A program made the position numbers and the translations under genes. Positions 1 to 10,150 of a DNA stretch of 64,000 nt are shown in pieces. Positions within the stretch are counted from its first letter, which is position 1; every line of letters begins with the position of its first letter. Source of the stretch: Silurus meridionalis. Lineage: Eukaryota; Chordata; Actinopteri; Siluriformes; Siluridae. The DNA is taken from NCBI RefSeq assembly GCF_014805685.1, contig NC_060886.1, positions 21,007,608 through 21,071,607 of the forward strand. Direction: 5' to 3'. Under the pieces are notes generated by a model, which made no database searches, was not told the origin of the DNA, and was given only the letters and a program-made list of their open reading frames with translations.

Positions 1-96
1 ATTACGCTGAATTAGCGAAAGTTATATTTATGTATGTTGGTGGCATAATGTGTTTTCCTTTTTTTTTATTTTTTTTATTTTTTTTTTTTTTGTTAG

Positions 97-161
97 CATG
101 GTGGGCGTAGCTGTGGTCAGTTTCTCAGGAATGGACAGTTCTGCTGGAAAAGACATTATTG
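97..161 (+). CDS. slc35f5: SLC35F5 exon (first in window)
   Basis: The acceptor TTGTTAG follows a long T-rich tract (58-91). The exon opens on the last base of a codon and reads [19 protein letters not shown], which aligns with the human stretch around VVLVNLSGSEKPAGRD. It ends G|GTAACC. It begins with a methionine codon by chance and is not a start exon. No stop interrupts it. Confidence 0.85.
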
Positions 162-3100
162 GTAACCATTAAAGCACTTTTGATTATATAGAGAGCTCCG
201 TGTTTGATCATATTTAAAGATTCAATACAAAGTTTAAGGATTTAAAGACCTCTCGGTTAGAAATAAGTTATTATAGCAAATTGTGAAAAAAATATTTGTA
301 GTAAAACATATAAACCGGCGCAGCTTGCAATAATAGGAGAATTTTAGTTTTTTTTTTCCTCTGCTGACTTGATGCTGACTTTGTTTTTCTTCTTAACATA
401 AAAGCTTAAGGTGTATTATGAATAAAGATAAATGACGATAAATGTTCCTTTAAGATATTTAAAATGTAGTGCAGTATATTTAAAAATGATATCGAAAATA
501 CCAAATTTTCAGAAAAAAGTACATTTCTATTAACGAGTAAAATAATGATGTGCATTACGCATGAATAAAGATGTGAAGACGTCATTATTTGTAAAGGGGT
601 GGGGGGGGTCAATCTGCAGATACAAAGCAAGGACATGAAACAGAAGATAAGTAAGAAATAAAACACAACAGCACAGGCTATTATAGGAACATAATCAGGG
701 TGGTAGAAGGCAAATCTCAGAAATGGATTGTTTTCCTATAACAGCACATTATGAAATGTTTTATAATTTGCATTGCTTATATCACAGCCAGCATAGTTTT
801 TTTTTCTTTTCAGATTGTATTTATTAAGTAAAGGATGACAAACCGTACTTTGTATCGGCTTGTAGTTACCCATCATATTTTAGAGACTCTGCGGTATTTG
901 TGTAGGTTCTCTCTGGTCTCTGCTGGGGGCGTTCCTATACGCCGTCCTCATCGTTGTGCTAAAGAGAAACGTTGACCGAGAGGAGAAGCTTGATATCCCA
1001 ATGTTTTTCGGTGAGTAGATTATACTAAAATGAACACACAGATCACTCATATTGTCCGTAGCATTCATGTTTTGTGATGTATGTGTGAGTAGGCTTTGTG
1101 GGCTTGTTTAGCCTGCTGATGCTGTGGCCTGGCTTCGTGCTGCTGCATTATTCTGGGTTGGAGAAGTTTGAGATGCCTAATGGGATGGTAATCGGCTACA
1201 TCCTCATCAACGGCCTGATCGGGACTGTGCTCTCTGAGTTCCTCTGGTTATGGTATGTGATTTGGAGTTTTGTGATTGAGTGGGTTTTATAGTGGAATGC
1301 TGGTGGTTGATGCTTGTGTAGAGGAGGAAGTACATGTTGTAAGGATTATTTGTGCTCATGTGGAAAGGGAGGCATTGACACTGTAGGAAGATTTTTTTGG
1401 GGATCACTGGAGGGAAGTCGAGGTTCAGTACTGAGTATGGAGCATTTACAGTATATATATATATATATATATTTTTTAACATTATTATAGTTTAGCCTAC
1501 AGCTAAGGCGAGTTATGTAATAAAATTAAGCAATATTTCTCATTAACATTTATTAATATAAGGTTTATATAGCTGGGTCCCTGGTGGTCTAGTGGTTAGG
1601 ATGCAGCACTCTCACCGCTGCGGCCCGGGTTCGATCCCCAGTCAGGGAACCAACCCCAGCCACTCCATGCCCAAGCCCCGATAAATGGGGAGGGTTGTGT
1701 TAGGAAGGGCATCCAGCGTAAAAACGTGCCAAATCAAACATACGGATGATCCGCTGTGGCGACCCCTAATGGGAGAAGTTTGTTTTTAATATAAGGTTCA
1801 TATAGGTTCATTTATTAGACTGAACATGTGGCATTCAGAATTGCTGATATTTCTAAAACAGCACTGGTGCAATGGTACGTTTCTTTGTACACTGTTTTGT
1901 CCTTTTTTTTTTTTAACATCTACATAATTGCCTACATAATTCTTTTTTTGTAAACACACATAGAGTCGTCTCTCCAATGATGAGTTCATGTTAATCATGT
2001 AATTACACTCCTGATGAATTCCTTTAAATAAGCTTTGTGCTGCATCTTCTCCTGATAGACCTTTTTAAAATTATTATTAATTGCATTTTTGAAGGCTATC
2101 TGAAAAGAATGCTATGCGGCCAAATGTATTGGGACACCTGATTTTTTGAGCCTCATGTGATTCTTTCCCAAACTTTTACCACAACATTAGATGCACACAG
2201 TTGTATAGGATTTCTTTGGTTGTAGTAGCATCAACTTTTTCCCTTCACTTGAACTAGGACAGGAGTACCTACATCAGTTCCTGACTTGACTAACACACGT
2301 CTGGCTGAATGAGCAGAAATCTCCACAAACACACTCTGGTAGAACATTATAATATAGTACACAGAAATAAGCTTCTGATAAAGTGACCAAAACTGCCTGT
2401 CAAGTGAAACCTGCAGAAACCCTGTAAGTGCCCTCATATAAGCAAAATGGCACCTCTATGAAGATTGGACTGTGAGATTGGTAGTTAAATCAATCAGAGC
2501 ATCGAATCTTCAGCTATTCAGGGTCACCCCTAATATCCCATTTCTGCAAGGAGACATTTATTTAACCAATCTGTGTTTGTAATGGTCAGAGCTTAAGCTG
2601 CTTCTTTCTGGCAGTTTTCAGGACAGATGACATTGTGGCAACAGTTTCTCAGTTAAAGGGAAAGATGATTTATTTTTCTTAATAACTCCAACTAGAAAGA
2701 GAGAACGAATAAGGAAGTGGCATCTCAAACCCATATGTGATTTTGATCCCATTCCAGATTTAGTTCCCCTTTATTGTTAAAAAAATAAACCTGTGCTCTA
2801 CTGGAAAGGCTTCCCACTGGATTTTGGCATGTGGCTGTGGGGAGTCGTTCTTCAGCCACAAGAGCATTAGGAATGAGGGGTAAGGAGGCCTGGGATGCAG
2901 TTCATCTTAAAGGTGTGCAATGGGGTTGCGTTTCAGTTATCTGTGCTGGCCGTTTGAGTTCTTCCACTTGAATTTTGTGCAAGATTTGCTTTCAACATTG
3001 AGCCAGCTGTTTGGAGAACCCCTGCATATGTTTATGTGCTCATCAACATTTGTTCTTTTAAGAGATATGGAGTGTTATAATGTAATAAAGTCATAGTTTA

Positions 3101-3626
3101 CTATTAGCGTATTCCCCTGCCATATAAAGTTGAAGGCTACATACAGAAATAATGCAAACGAGCTTGTATACAAATACAGGTCTCAATAGCAGTATTAAAT
3201 TAGCATATAGTACATATGTTGTTGTTGTTTCCACAGGGGCTGTTTTCTCACTTCATCTCTAATTGGGACGCTGGCTCTGAGTTTGACAATTCCACTATCC
3301 ATCCTGACTGATATATTCTTGCAGAAGGTGAGGTGTTTCGACTGGTCTAAAGGGTGTAGATATCATTTACAAATGCAAATCCAGTTTGGTCTGAGTAGTG
3401 CAGTATAGTGAAGTTCTTGGGATTTTTCTTTTGTTTGTTTGTATTGCGGCAAATTGGATTTAAAATGAAATCGAGAGGTTAGCATGCAGGATGTCCTCTT
3501 AAATTTAAGGATATTTGCATATATTGGGCAAACCCTAGAGGAATTGTGGCTTTTTATTCTAATAAATAGAGTACAAGCAACAAAGTAATGCTGACTACAC
3601 TATATTTTCTCAGCTATTAATGCAAC

Positions 3627-3660
<34 letters not shown>

Positions 3661-3911
3661 ATGCATTAATTCCCAGGTGAGTTTCTCCTGGTTATTCTTT
3701 GCTGGAACAATCCCAGTTTTCCTCTCCTTTTTCCTGATTGCACTCCTGAGCCACTACAATAACTGGGACCCGGCGATGGTGGCTCTGCGGAGAGTTTTCT
3801 CCTTCATCTGCCGCAGGCACCGAACTCACAGGTGAGTGATTCCTCACTGAAAGCAGCAGATTAGATTTAATTTAGACTCTAGTTCAATGGCTGCATGAAA
3901 AGTATACACAG

Positions 3912-3956
<45 letters not shown>

Positions 3957-6024
3957 ATGTCTCTCTGTCTATTAGATTAATCAAATAATCGGAGTAGAAC
4001 CTTTTCTTTATTAAAGTGCAATACTACATACACGAGAAAATAAGACAGGTCTCTAAATGAACAAGTAATTTGTTTCCTTTTTTAAAAAATGAAACATTTT
4101 CTTGCTGCAATTGCATACAAGAATATCTGTGAAAATTAGGAGTAAAACGTTTCGTTACAGGTTTTCGTATCTTTGTCCCAGACTTGTAACGAATGCAGTT
4201 CTAATTACGTGTGGAACATAGATAAAATTAGAGTTCCCTCACGGACGTATAAAGTGGCGGACCGCCAGTTTGTTTAGTCACTGCTTCGCACTTTGAGCGT
4301 ATTTTTCTTCATTTTTTTTCTACTTCAAAACACAAGAATTCCAGGGGTTATAAAAAAAAAAGAGTTAGCAGAGTGTCACTCCATACCGGAAATAAGATTT
4401 GTTTTGTGCATGCATGAAAATGCTAAAGAAACAATAGCACCAGCATTATCCGCTAACAAGGAATTTTTTCAATTTTTAATTATCCTGCATATAACTGTGT
4501 GACAAATAAAAAATCTTAAATCTTGAATCAACAGCGTGTGTGTGTGTGTGTGTGTATAATCAAAAAAAATAATAAATCCAGAAATCACAATGTATGATTT
4601 TTTTAACTATTTATTTGTATGCTACAGCTGCAAATAAGTATTTGAACACCTGAGAAAGTCAATGTTAATATTTGGTACAGTAGCCTTTGTTTGCAATTAC
4701 AGAGGTCAAACGTTTCCTGTAGTTTTTCACCAGGTTTGCACACACTGCAGGAGGGATTTTGGCCCACTCCTCCACACAGATCTTCTCTAGATCAGTCAGG
4801 TTTCTGGCCTGTCGCTGAGAAACACGGAGTTTGAGCTCCCTCCAAAGATTCTCTATTGGGTTTAGGTCTGGAGACTGGCTAGGCCACGCCAGAACCTTGA
4901 TATGCTTCTTACAGAGCCACTCCTTGGTTATCCTGGTTGTGTGCTTCAGGTCATTGTCATGTTGGAAGACCCAGCCTCGACCCATCTTCAATGCTCTAAC
5001 TGAGGGAAGGAGGTTGTTCCCCAAAATCTCGCAATACATGGCCCCGGTCATCCTCTCCTTAATACAGTGCAGTCGCCTGTCCCATGTGCAGAAAAACACC
5101 CCAAAGCATGATGCTACCACCCTATGCTTTACAGTAGGGATGGTGTTCTTGGATGGTACTCATCATTCTTCTTCCTCCAAACACGTTTAGTGGAATTATG
5201 ACCCAAAAGTTCTATTTTGGTCTCATCTGACCACATGACTCCTCTGGATCATCCAAATGGTCATTGGCAAACTTAAGACGTGCCTGGACATGTGCTGGTT
5301 TAAGCAGGGGAACCTTCCGTGCCATGCATGATTTCAAACCATGACGCCTTAGTGTATTACCAACAGTAACCTTGGAAACGGTGGTCCCAGCTCTTTTCAG
5401 GTCATTGACCAGCTCCTCCTGTGTAGTTCTGGGCTGATTTCTCACCTTCCTTAGGATCATTGAGACCCCACGAGGTGAGATCTTGCATGGAGCCCCAGTC
5501 CGAGGGAGATTGACAGTCATGTTTAGCTTCTTCCATTTTTAATGATTGCTCCAACAGTGGACCTTTTTCACCAAGCTGCTTGGCAATTTCCCGTAGCCCT
5601 TTCCAGCCTTGTGGAGGTGTACAATTTTGTCTCTAGTGTCTTTGGACAGCTCTTTGGTCTTGGCCATGTTAGTAGTTGGATTCTTACTGATTGTATGGGG
5701 TGGACAGGTGTCTTTATGCAGCTAACGACCTCAAACAGGTGCATCTAATTTAGGATAATAAATGTAGTGGAGGTGGACATTTTAAAGGCAGACTAACAGG
5801 TCTTTGAGGGTCAGAATTCTAGCTGATAGACAGGTGTTCAAATACTTATTTGCAGCTGTATCATACAAATAAATAGTTTAAAAATCATATATTGTGATTT
5901 CTGGATTTTTTTTAGATTATGTCTCTCACAGTGGACATGCACCTACGATGACAATTTCAGACCCTCCATGATTTCTAAGTGGGAGAACTTGCAAACTAGC
6001 AGGGTGTTCAAATACTTATTTTCC

Positions 6025-6121
<97 letters not shown>

Positions 6122-8124
6122 CAGTACAGACCAAAAGTTTGGACACACCTTCTCATTCAAAGAGTTTTCTTTATTTTCATAACTATGAAAATTGTAGATT
6201 CACACTGAAGGCATCAAAACTATGAATTAACACGTGGAATTATATATGGAATTATATACATAACAAAAAAGTGTGAAACAACTGAAAAATGTCATATTCT
6301 AGGTTCTTCAAAGTAGCCACCTTTTGCTTTGATTACTGCTTGCACACTATTGGCATTCTCTTGATGAGCTTCAAGAGGTAGTCACCTGAAATGGTCTTCC
6401 AACAGTCTTGAAGGAGTTCCCCGAGAGATGCTTGGCACTTGTTGGCCCTTTTGCCTTCACTCTGCGGTCAAGCTCCCCCTAAACCATCTCGATTGGGTTC
6501 AGGTCCGGTGACTGTGGAGGCCAGGTCATCTGGCGCAGCACCCCATCACTCTCCTTCTTGGTCAAATAGCCCTTGATGCCTTCAGTGTGACTCTACAATT
6601 TTCATAGTCATGAAAATAAAGAAAACTCTTTGAATGAGAAGGTGTGTCCAAACTTTTGGTCTGTACTGTATATATATATATATGGTCACCGAGTTCCGAT
6701 GGTTCGACTTTCGATCTTACGATGACTATAGCGATTTGACAAAATTGTAAAAATATTTTACATTTCGCGCAACAGGCATTAGCGATACGTTGGATGCACA
6801 GTTGGGATGAGCGTATCTCTCGCTCTGTGAAATGCCCCACTCTCGCTAGCGGCCCACGGAGTAAAGTTGTCTCAGTTTATTTTTTCTCTGTGTTTTAAAC
6901 GGTTTCAAACTGCAATTTTAGTTGTAAAAGCATGTCTTAAAAGCATATGTCTTAAAGTATGTCTCCTGCTGCTAGTGAAAAAAAGAAGAGAAAAGCCATC
7001 AGTTTGCTCTAGAAAATAAAAATGATCAATCATCATGAAGCAGGAAAGGCTGTCAGAGTCATAGCACCATCTTTGACTTACGATATTTTTGACTTACGAT
7101 GGGGTCGTTGTAACGTATCTCCGTATCGTAGTGGAGGACTGTCTGTATATACATACATACATATATGTACATATATGTATATGTATGTGTATATGTTGAC
7201 TTTTTTTTGTCATTTTTAAGCAGTTTTTTTGAAATATCAGACTCTGCTTTTGGACATGGACATATGGACATGTGTGCTCCATGTGTGCCCCAACTTTTGC
7301 ATGCAAATGTTATAAGCTGAATAAATGAGTGATTAAATGTTTATATTTAAACTGACACTTCAGCACCATTCTAGTCCTCAGACTTTTCCATAACCAGTTA
7401 CAGAGGTCCAAGTTCTGTGTTTTTCACAGCCAGTTTAAACGTGACAACATATCAATTCAGAAAATCTGTTTTTAACTGGCCCATTGGGCTTTGACAGGAT
7501 GTTTTCTGGCCTGTTGTTTATATATGTATTTTTTTAGTCATGCCTTGGCAGCAGCTCCTACCTGCCTGTCAGACATCTAATGTGTTTTTTTTAATCCAGA
7601 TTCAGTAGATTTTTGTAACTGAATGTGGTATTCTACACTAAAACAGATTAAAACCCAAGGCGATTAGGAATATAAGGCAGCGATTAAAATTGGAATGCAG
7701 GCTTTCCGCATGTTTTTCACATCCTGTAAACCATAAATGTTGATGACTCATTGTATTTCCTTTGTTCCTTAAAACTTCAAAGCTGGTCTTCTTTGATTTA
7801 TTACTCAGGTTGCTCTGTTTGTGGTTTTTCTTTGTTTTTGTATTTTCCCATAGAAGTGGAGTTGTCTTATTCAAAGCATTGGTTGCTGTTCTTAAAGTGC
7901 AGTTTAATTCTAGGTAGAGGTCTATCAAATACAAAAGAATGACATTAGAACATTGAGACTGACCAGTATTTGAGACATTGAGTGAGACAGATTCACTGTT
8001 CAGTAAAGGTTATATTTGTGTAATGTGTGTTGTGTTTTGTAGATCAGCAGAGGACAGTGAGCAGTGCGAGAGTCTCATCCCTTTACAGAGCTCAGCCCTT
8101 GATTACAGAGGGTTTTGCTCTTGA
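97..8124 (+). CDS. slc35f5: SLC35F5-like solute carrier, 3' part (six exons, partial at 5' side)
   Basis: SLC35F5 is a multi-pass membrane protein of the drug/metabolite transporter (nucleotide-sugar transporter-like) superfamily; its substrate is not settled. The window holds coding exons 97-161, 906-1010, 1093-1252, 3237-3327, 3677-3831 and 8043-8124, all with AG acceptors and GT donors in consistent phase. Together they encode about 218 C-terminal residues; upstream exons lie left of the window (human protein about 523 residues, from memory). Diagnostic stretches are [51 protein letters not shown] and [20 protein letters not shown], all near-identical in human SLC35F5. Several hydrophobic helices are evident. 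The extreme C terminus after CESLI differs from mammals. The identification is firm from recalled family sequence. Confidence 0.95.
906..1010 (+). CDS. slc35f5: SLC35F5 exon encoding a membrane helix and the [13 protein letters not shown] loop
   Basis: Acceptor TTTGTGTAG, donor CG|GTGAGT. It encodes the helix [20 protein letters not shown] followed by the strongly conserved charged loop [15 protein letters not shown]. The 744-bp intron before it shows only A/T-rich sequence and a short G run at 601-607. Confidence 0.95.
1093..1252 (+). CDS. slc35f5: SLC35F5 exon encoding two membrane helices
   Basis: Separated from the preceding exon by an 82-bp intron (1011-1092). It encodes [20 protein letters not shown] and the [16 protein letters not shown] helix. 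The donor is TG|GTATGT; the split tryptophan codon is completed by the first base of the exon at 3237. Confidence 0.95.
1573..1785 (+). mobile_element. tRNA-Glu-derived SINE with target-site duplication
   Basis: The 5' head from about 1576 to 1649 closely follows a vertebrate tRNA-Glu(CTC) gene, including the A box GGTCTAGTGGTTAGGATG and B box GGTTCGATCC. A non-tRNA body and a GCTGTGGCGACCCCTAAT tail follow. A 20-bp direct repeat with one mismatch flanks it (1553-1572 and 1786-1805), as expected of LINE-mediated insertion. The head has mismatches in the anticodon stem and is not a functional tRNA. It sits in an SLC35F5 intron, same strand. Confidence 0.85.
2108..2440 (+). repeat. Eroded Tc1-like (DD34E-type) relic
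   Basis: The left end resembles a fish Tc1 terminal repeat (GGCCAAATGTATTGGGACAC). The interior around 2267-2340 resembles the 3' coding end of the same element family (a CATCAGTTCCTGACTTGACT-type stretch followed by GGCTGAATGAGCAGAAATC). No open transposase remains. Related relics are at 11895-12245 and 43775-43850. The family assignment is from memory of fish repeats. Confidence 0.5.
3237..3327 (+). CDS. slc35f5: SLC35F5 exon with the [16 protein letters not shown] helix
   Basis: Acceptor TTTCCACAG, donor AAG|GTGAGG. The 91-nt exon encodes [20 protein letters not shown] and then [10 protein letters not shown], matching the human stretch with small conservative changes. Confidence 0.95.
3677..3831 (+). 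CDS. slc35f5: SLC35F5 exon with the HYNNWDP signature
   Basis: Acceptor TTCCCAG, donor AG|GTGAGT. It encodes [20 protein letters not shown], then the family signature [20 protein letters not shown] and the basic end RRHRTHR. A (GT)16 tract ends 17 bases before the exon. Confidence 0.95.
4556..6030 (-). mobile_element. Tc1/mariner DD34E transposon, left end truncated
   Basis: The transposase remains read on the minus strand. The right arm is complete: an outer repeat (AGGGTGTTCAAATACTTATT at 6001-6020, ending CCTCACT) and an inner copy about 170 bp away (CAGGTGTTCAAATACTTATT from 5832). This gives the two-repeats-per-end (IR/DR) layout known from Sleeping Beauty-like elements. The left arm keeps only the inner repeat (about 4625-4656) and sequence out to 4556. 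The outer left repeat is missing and a (GT)n tract abuts instead. The copy looks immobile. Confidence 0.85.
4665..5667 (-). pseudogene. Broken Tc1 (DD34E) transposase
   Basis: The start is at 5667 ([20 protein letters not shown]). The helix-turn-helix part continues at 5520-5212 ([20 protein letters not shown]), and the catalytic part is open at 5120-4665. The second Asp is in [11 protein letters not shown] and the Glu in [15 protein letters not shown], with 34 residues between them. The natural end is [12 protein letters not shown]. At least two frame disruptions (about 5570 and 5230-5120) break the reading frame, and the DETK segment with the first Asp lies in a shifted frame near 5200-5230. 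It is a dead gene in a transporter intron. Confidence 0.85.
6029..6114. repeat. (AT)n microsatellite between two Tc1 elements
   Basis: About 85 bases of uninterrupted TA dinucleotides lie exactly between the right end of one Tc1 element and the left end of the next. TA is the Tc1 target, so the tract may have been the landing site. Confidence 0.95.
6122..6668 (-). mobile_element. Internally deleted Tc1-like element with intact ~96-bp inverted repeats
   Basis: The left repeat (6122-6217, beginning CAGTACAGACCAAAAGTTTG) and right repeat (6573-6668) are near-perfect reverse complements with only a few differences. TA dinucleotides flank both ends. The interior (about 6310-6570) keeps transposase 3' sequence on the minus strand, including a [16 protein letters not shown] stretch near 6486-6531. 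No open transposase survives, so it is non-autonomous. Confidence 0.85.
6682..7150 (+). mobile_element. pogo/Tigger-like transposon remnant
   Basis: Both ends carry diverged GACTTACGATGG-type terminal sequence: GATGGTTCGACTTTCGATCT near 6699 and TTGACTTACGATGGGGTCGT near 7091. This resembles Tigger terminal repeats. At 6959 a reading frame begins [17 protein letters not shown], hits a stop, and continues [18 protein letters not shown], which resembles the N-terminal helix-turn-helix of pogo/Tigger transposases. The catalytic region is absent. Confidence 0.6.
8043..8124 (+). CDS. slc35f5: SLC35F5 terminal coding exon
   Basis: Acceptor TTTTGTAG. It encodes [20 protein letters not shown] and a few more residues to a TGA at 8122-8124. 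[10 protein letters not shown] matches the mammalian cytoplasmic tail; the last dozen residues do not. A sequence resembling a donor (AGAG|GTAAGC, near 8141) lies just past the stop, so an alternative 3' exon is possible but unsupported. Confidence 0.9.
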
Positions 8125-8373
8125 TTAACAGTTTAAGAGGTAAGCTTTGACCTTTGTACATGTGTTAACTAGAGGCCCAAGAACGGCCAAATCATTTCTT
8201 TTTACTTTATGTGGATGTTTGTCTAGACTGACCTAGAATTAGATGTTGTTGTTTTTTTTAAATAACAACATAAACAATCCAAATGAGCAGATTTAGTGCC
8301 AGTATATAATGTTTAGTGGATTTAGACCTGAAATGCCAGTGCTCTTATATGTATGGATTTATTTAAGACGGAA

Positions 8374-8379
8374 AATAAA
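8374..8379 (+). terminator. Candidate SLC35F5 polyadenylation signal AATAAA
   Basis: This is the first AATAAA I noticed after the SLC35F5 stop codon, about 250 bases downstream. A T-rich and GT-containing stretch follows. Only the hexamer supports it. Confidence 0.3.
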
Positions 8380-10044
8380 TCGTTTTCCCATCTGCTCAGT
8401 GTCTTAAGACACAGGCATAAGCAAAAGCTAAGCAAGTCTTTCTTGCCCACAGATGTTGGTGGTTTGGAGGCCGTTTGGTTTGGCTTTATCTAACTCCAGA
8501 GCAAGCCATGGCATCATTTGGCCTTGGTAGCACATTGCTCCTGAGTAAACCGGCCTAATGTTCATTTTTATTTTGAATACAAATCAACCAGAATAACTGT
8601 ATGAGTACAAAGTGAGGCAAACTGCTACTCGTGTGTGTATGTGTGTGTGTGGGTGGGTGGGAGTGTGCGCATGTGTTTATGCTAAATCATCAGAGAGAAA
8701 ATATAAGAAACATGCCTCAGCTTGAATCACCACCCACCTAGACACGTACACACACTAACATCAGTCTGCAGTTCTCATTGTGCAACCAGAAACATTCACA
8801 ACTGCATTTTCAAATTCCATTTCTTTACCGGGATTGTTTCTCAAAGAAAGGTAACCAAAGGAACACCTTTTCACACAGGAACAGAGAAGCAGCAAATGAC
8901 AATCTGAAACCTGCCATTGTGCCTCGTATCACTTCTTCCTCCACTTCACTGAAGACCCTGTGATTGACCACATCCTTGTTTTGTTGGCTCATCAGGGCCA
9001 GAAACCACACCCAGGCAAGCAGCTTTCAACAGCTGTGATTAATGATCCAGAAACACTGACTGACTTCTCACTCATAGTGTCACTGAAAGAGCTTTTTCTA
9101 ACCGAAATAGGATTGTGTATGTGTCCGTGTGTCTGTGTTTGATCATCAGTGTATCAAAATATGTCTGATTTGTGTTATTAAATTAATACACATTTTGTAG
9201 TTATATGTTAAATAGATTGATATACAGACAGATTTGCTGGTTTCAAATCACTATTTATCCCATGAAGTACAAATAGCCTATTATCTTTTTAATCTTTGTA
9301 CTGTAGATAGAGTCTAGATGTCAAGGCCGTGCATGATCTATTTCACCAATGAAACAAGACACTAAACCGTGAAACATGGTCATTACCTTTTTTTGTGTGT
9401 ATATACATTTTCATTTAAAGTATGAATTGCCAAGTGCAATCCCAACCAATTAAACACTATTGAGCATAACTGTCCAGCATTTTCTCCTGTTTTATTAATT
9501 CTTGAACATAGGTTTTAAATTCTGTCCTTCTCAATGAGACCACAATGACCATTGTAGTTTCAGTTCTTTAGCCAGACATCAAACACAAAAATCTGATCTT
9601 TTCATATCATACCTGAGCCAATTTTGTATTAATTTACGATCAGATAAATATCTCATGTGGCCGTATGAAATGAGAGAGAACACTCAGATTAGAGTTCATG
9701 TGACCAACAGGAATAATGAAGCACATTAAAGCACTGACTGTATTCAGTTGTAGGATTGTTTATTTATTTATTCATTTTTTAACTTGATTTTTAAGAAATC
9801 TATTAACGGAAATAAAAAAGAAGAAAAATTTGTGAGTTTGAAACAATTGCCCAAGTGATCTTTTTGCATATTTGAGGGCATTTTTCGGGGATAAATGTTG
9901 CTTACTTTTACAAACATGAACCATCGATAGAAAGTGATACAAACAGAGCCGAAATTAGAATATAAGCTTGCAGTGTGAATGTAGATAAAAAAGAAATGTT
10001 TTTCAGCATTGAAAATGGATTTAGCATGGAATTATATCATTATA

Positions 10045-10150
10045 CAAGTAAGCGGTTGAGGGCTTTACTGAAGGGGCCAGCAGTGGCATCGTGGTGATGC
10101 TGGGATTTAAACTTGCAGTGTTCTGAAGTCCAACATCTTAGTTGCTTAGC
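10045..10150 (+). repeat. Dispersed fish repeat fragment
   Basis: The stretch reading CTGAAGGGGCCAGCAGTGGC, then GTGCTGGGATTTAAAC-like sequence and TCCAACATCTTAGTTGCTTAGC, resembles a non-LTR-type repeat tail common in fish. A longer relative lies at 18545-18830. Classification is uncertain. Confidence 0.4.

Larger units (their letters stand above)
1253..3236 (+). other. SLC35F5 intron (about 2 kb)
   Basis: It contains a short (TA)n tract (about 1451-1472), the tRNA-Glu SINE with its duplication (1553-1805) and a Tc1-like relic (2108-2440). I see nothing else interpretable from 2441 to 3236. Confidence 0.8.
3832..8042 (+). other. Last SLC35F5 intron, a transposon cluster
   Basis: It holds (CT)n at 3914-3950, (GT)n at 4536-4555, a DD34E Tc1 element (4556-6030), a long (AT)n tract (6029-6114), a deleted Tc1 element (6122-6668) and a pogo/Tigger-like remnant (6682-7150). 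From 7200 to 8042 I see no element or gene. Confidence 0.8.

Noticed and set aside
1576..1649. A tRNA-Glu (CTC) gene
   Set aside because: The head is tRNA-like, but the anticodon stem has mismatches, a SINE body follows without a break, and a target duplication flanks the whole unit.
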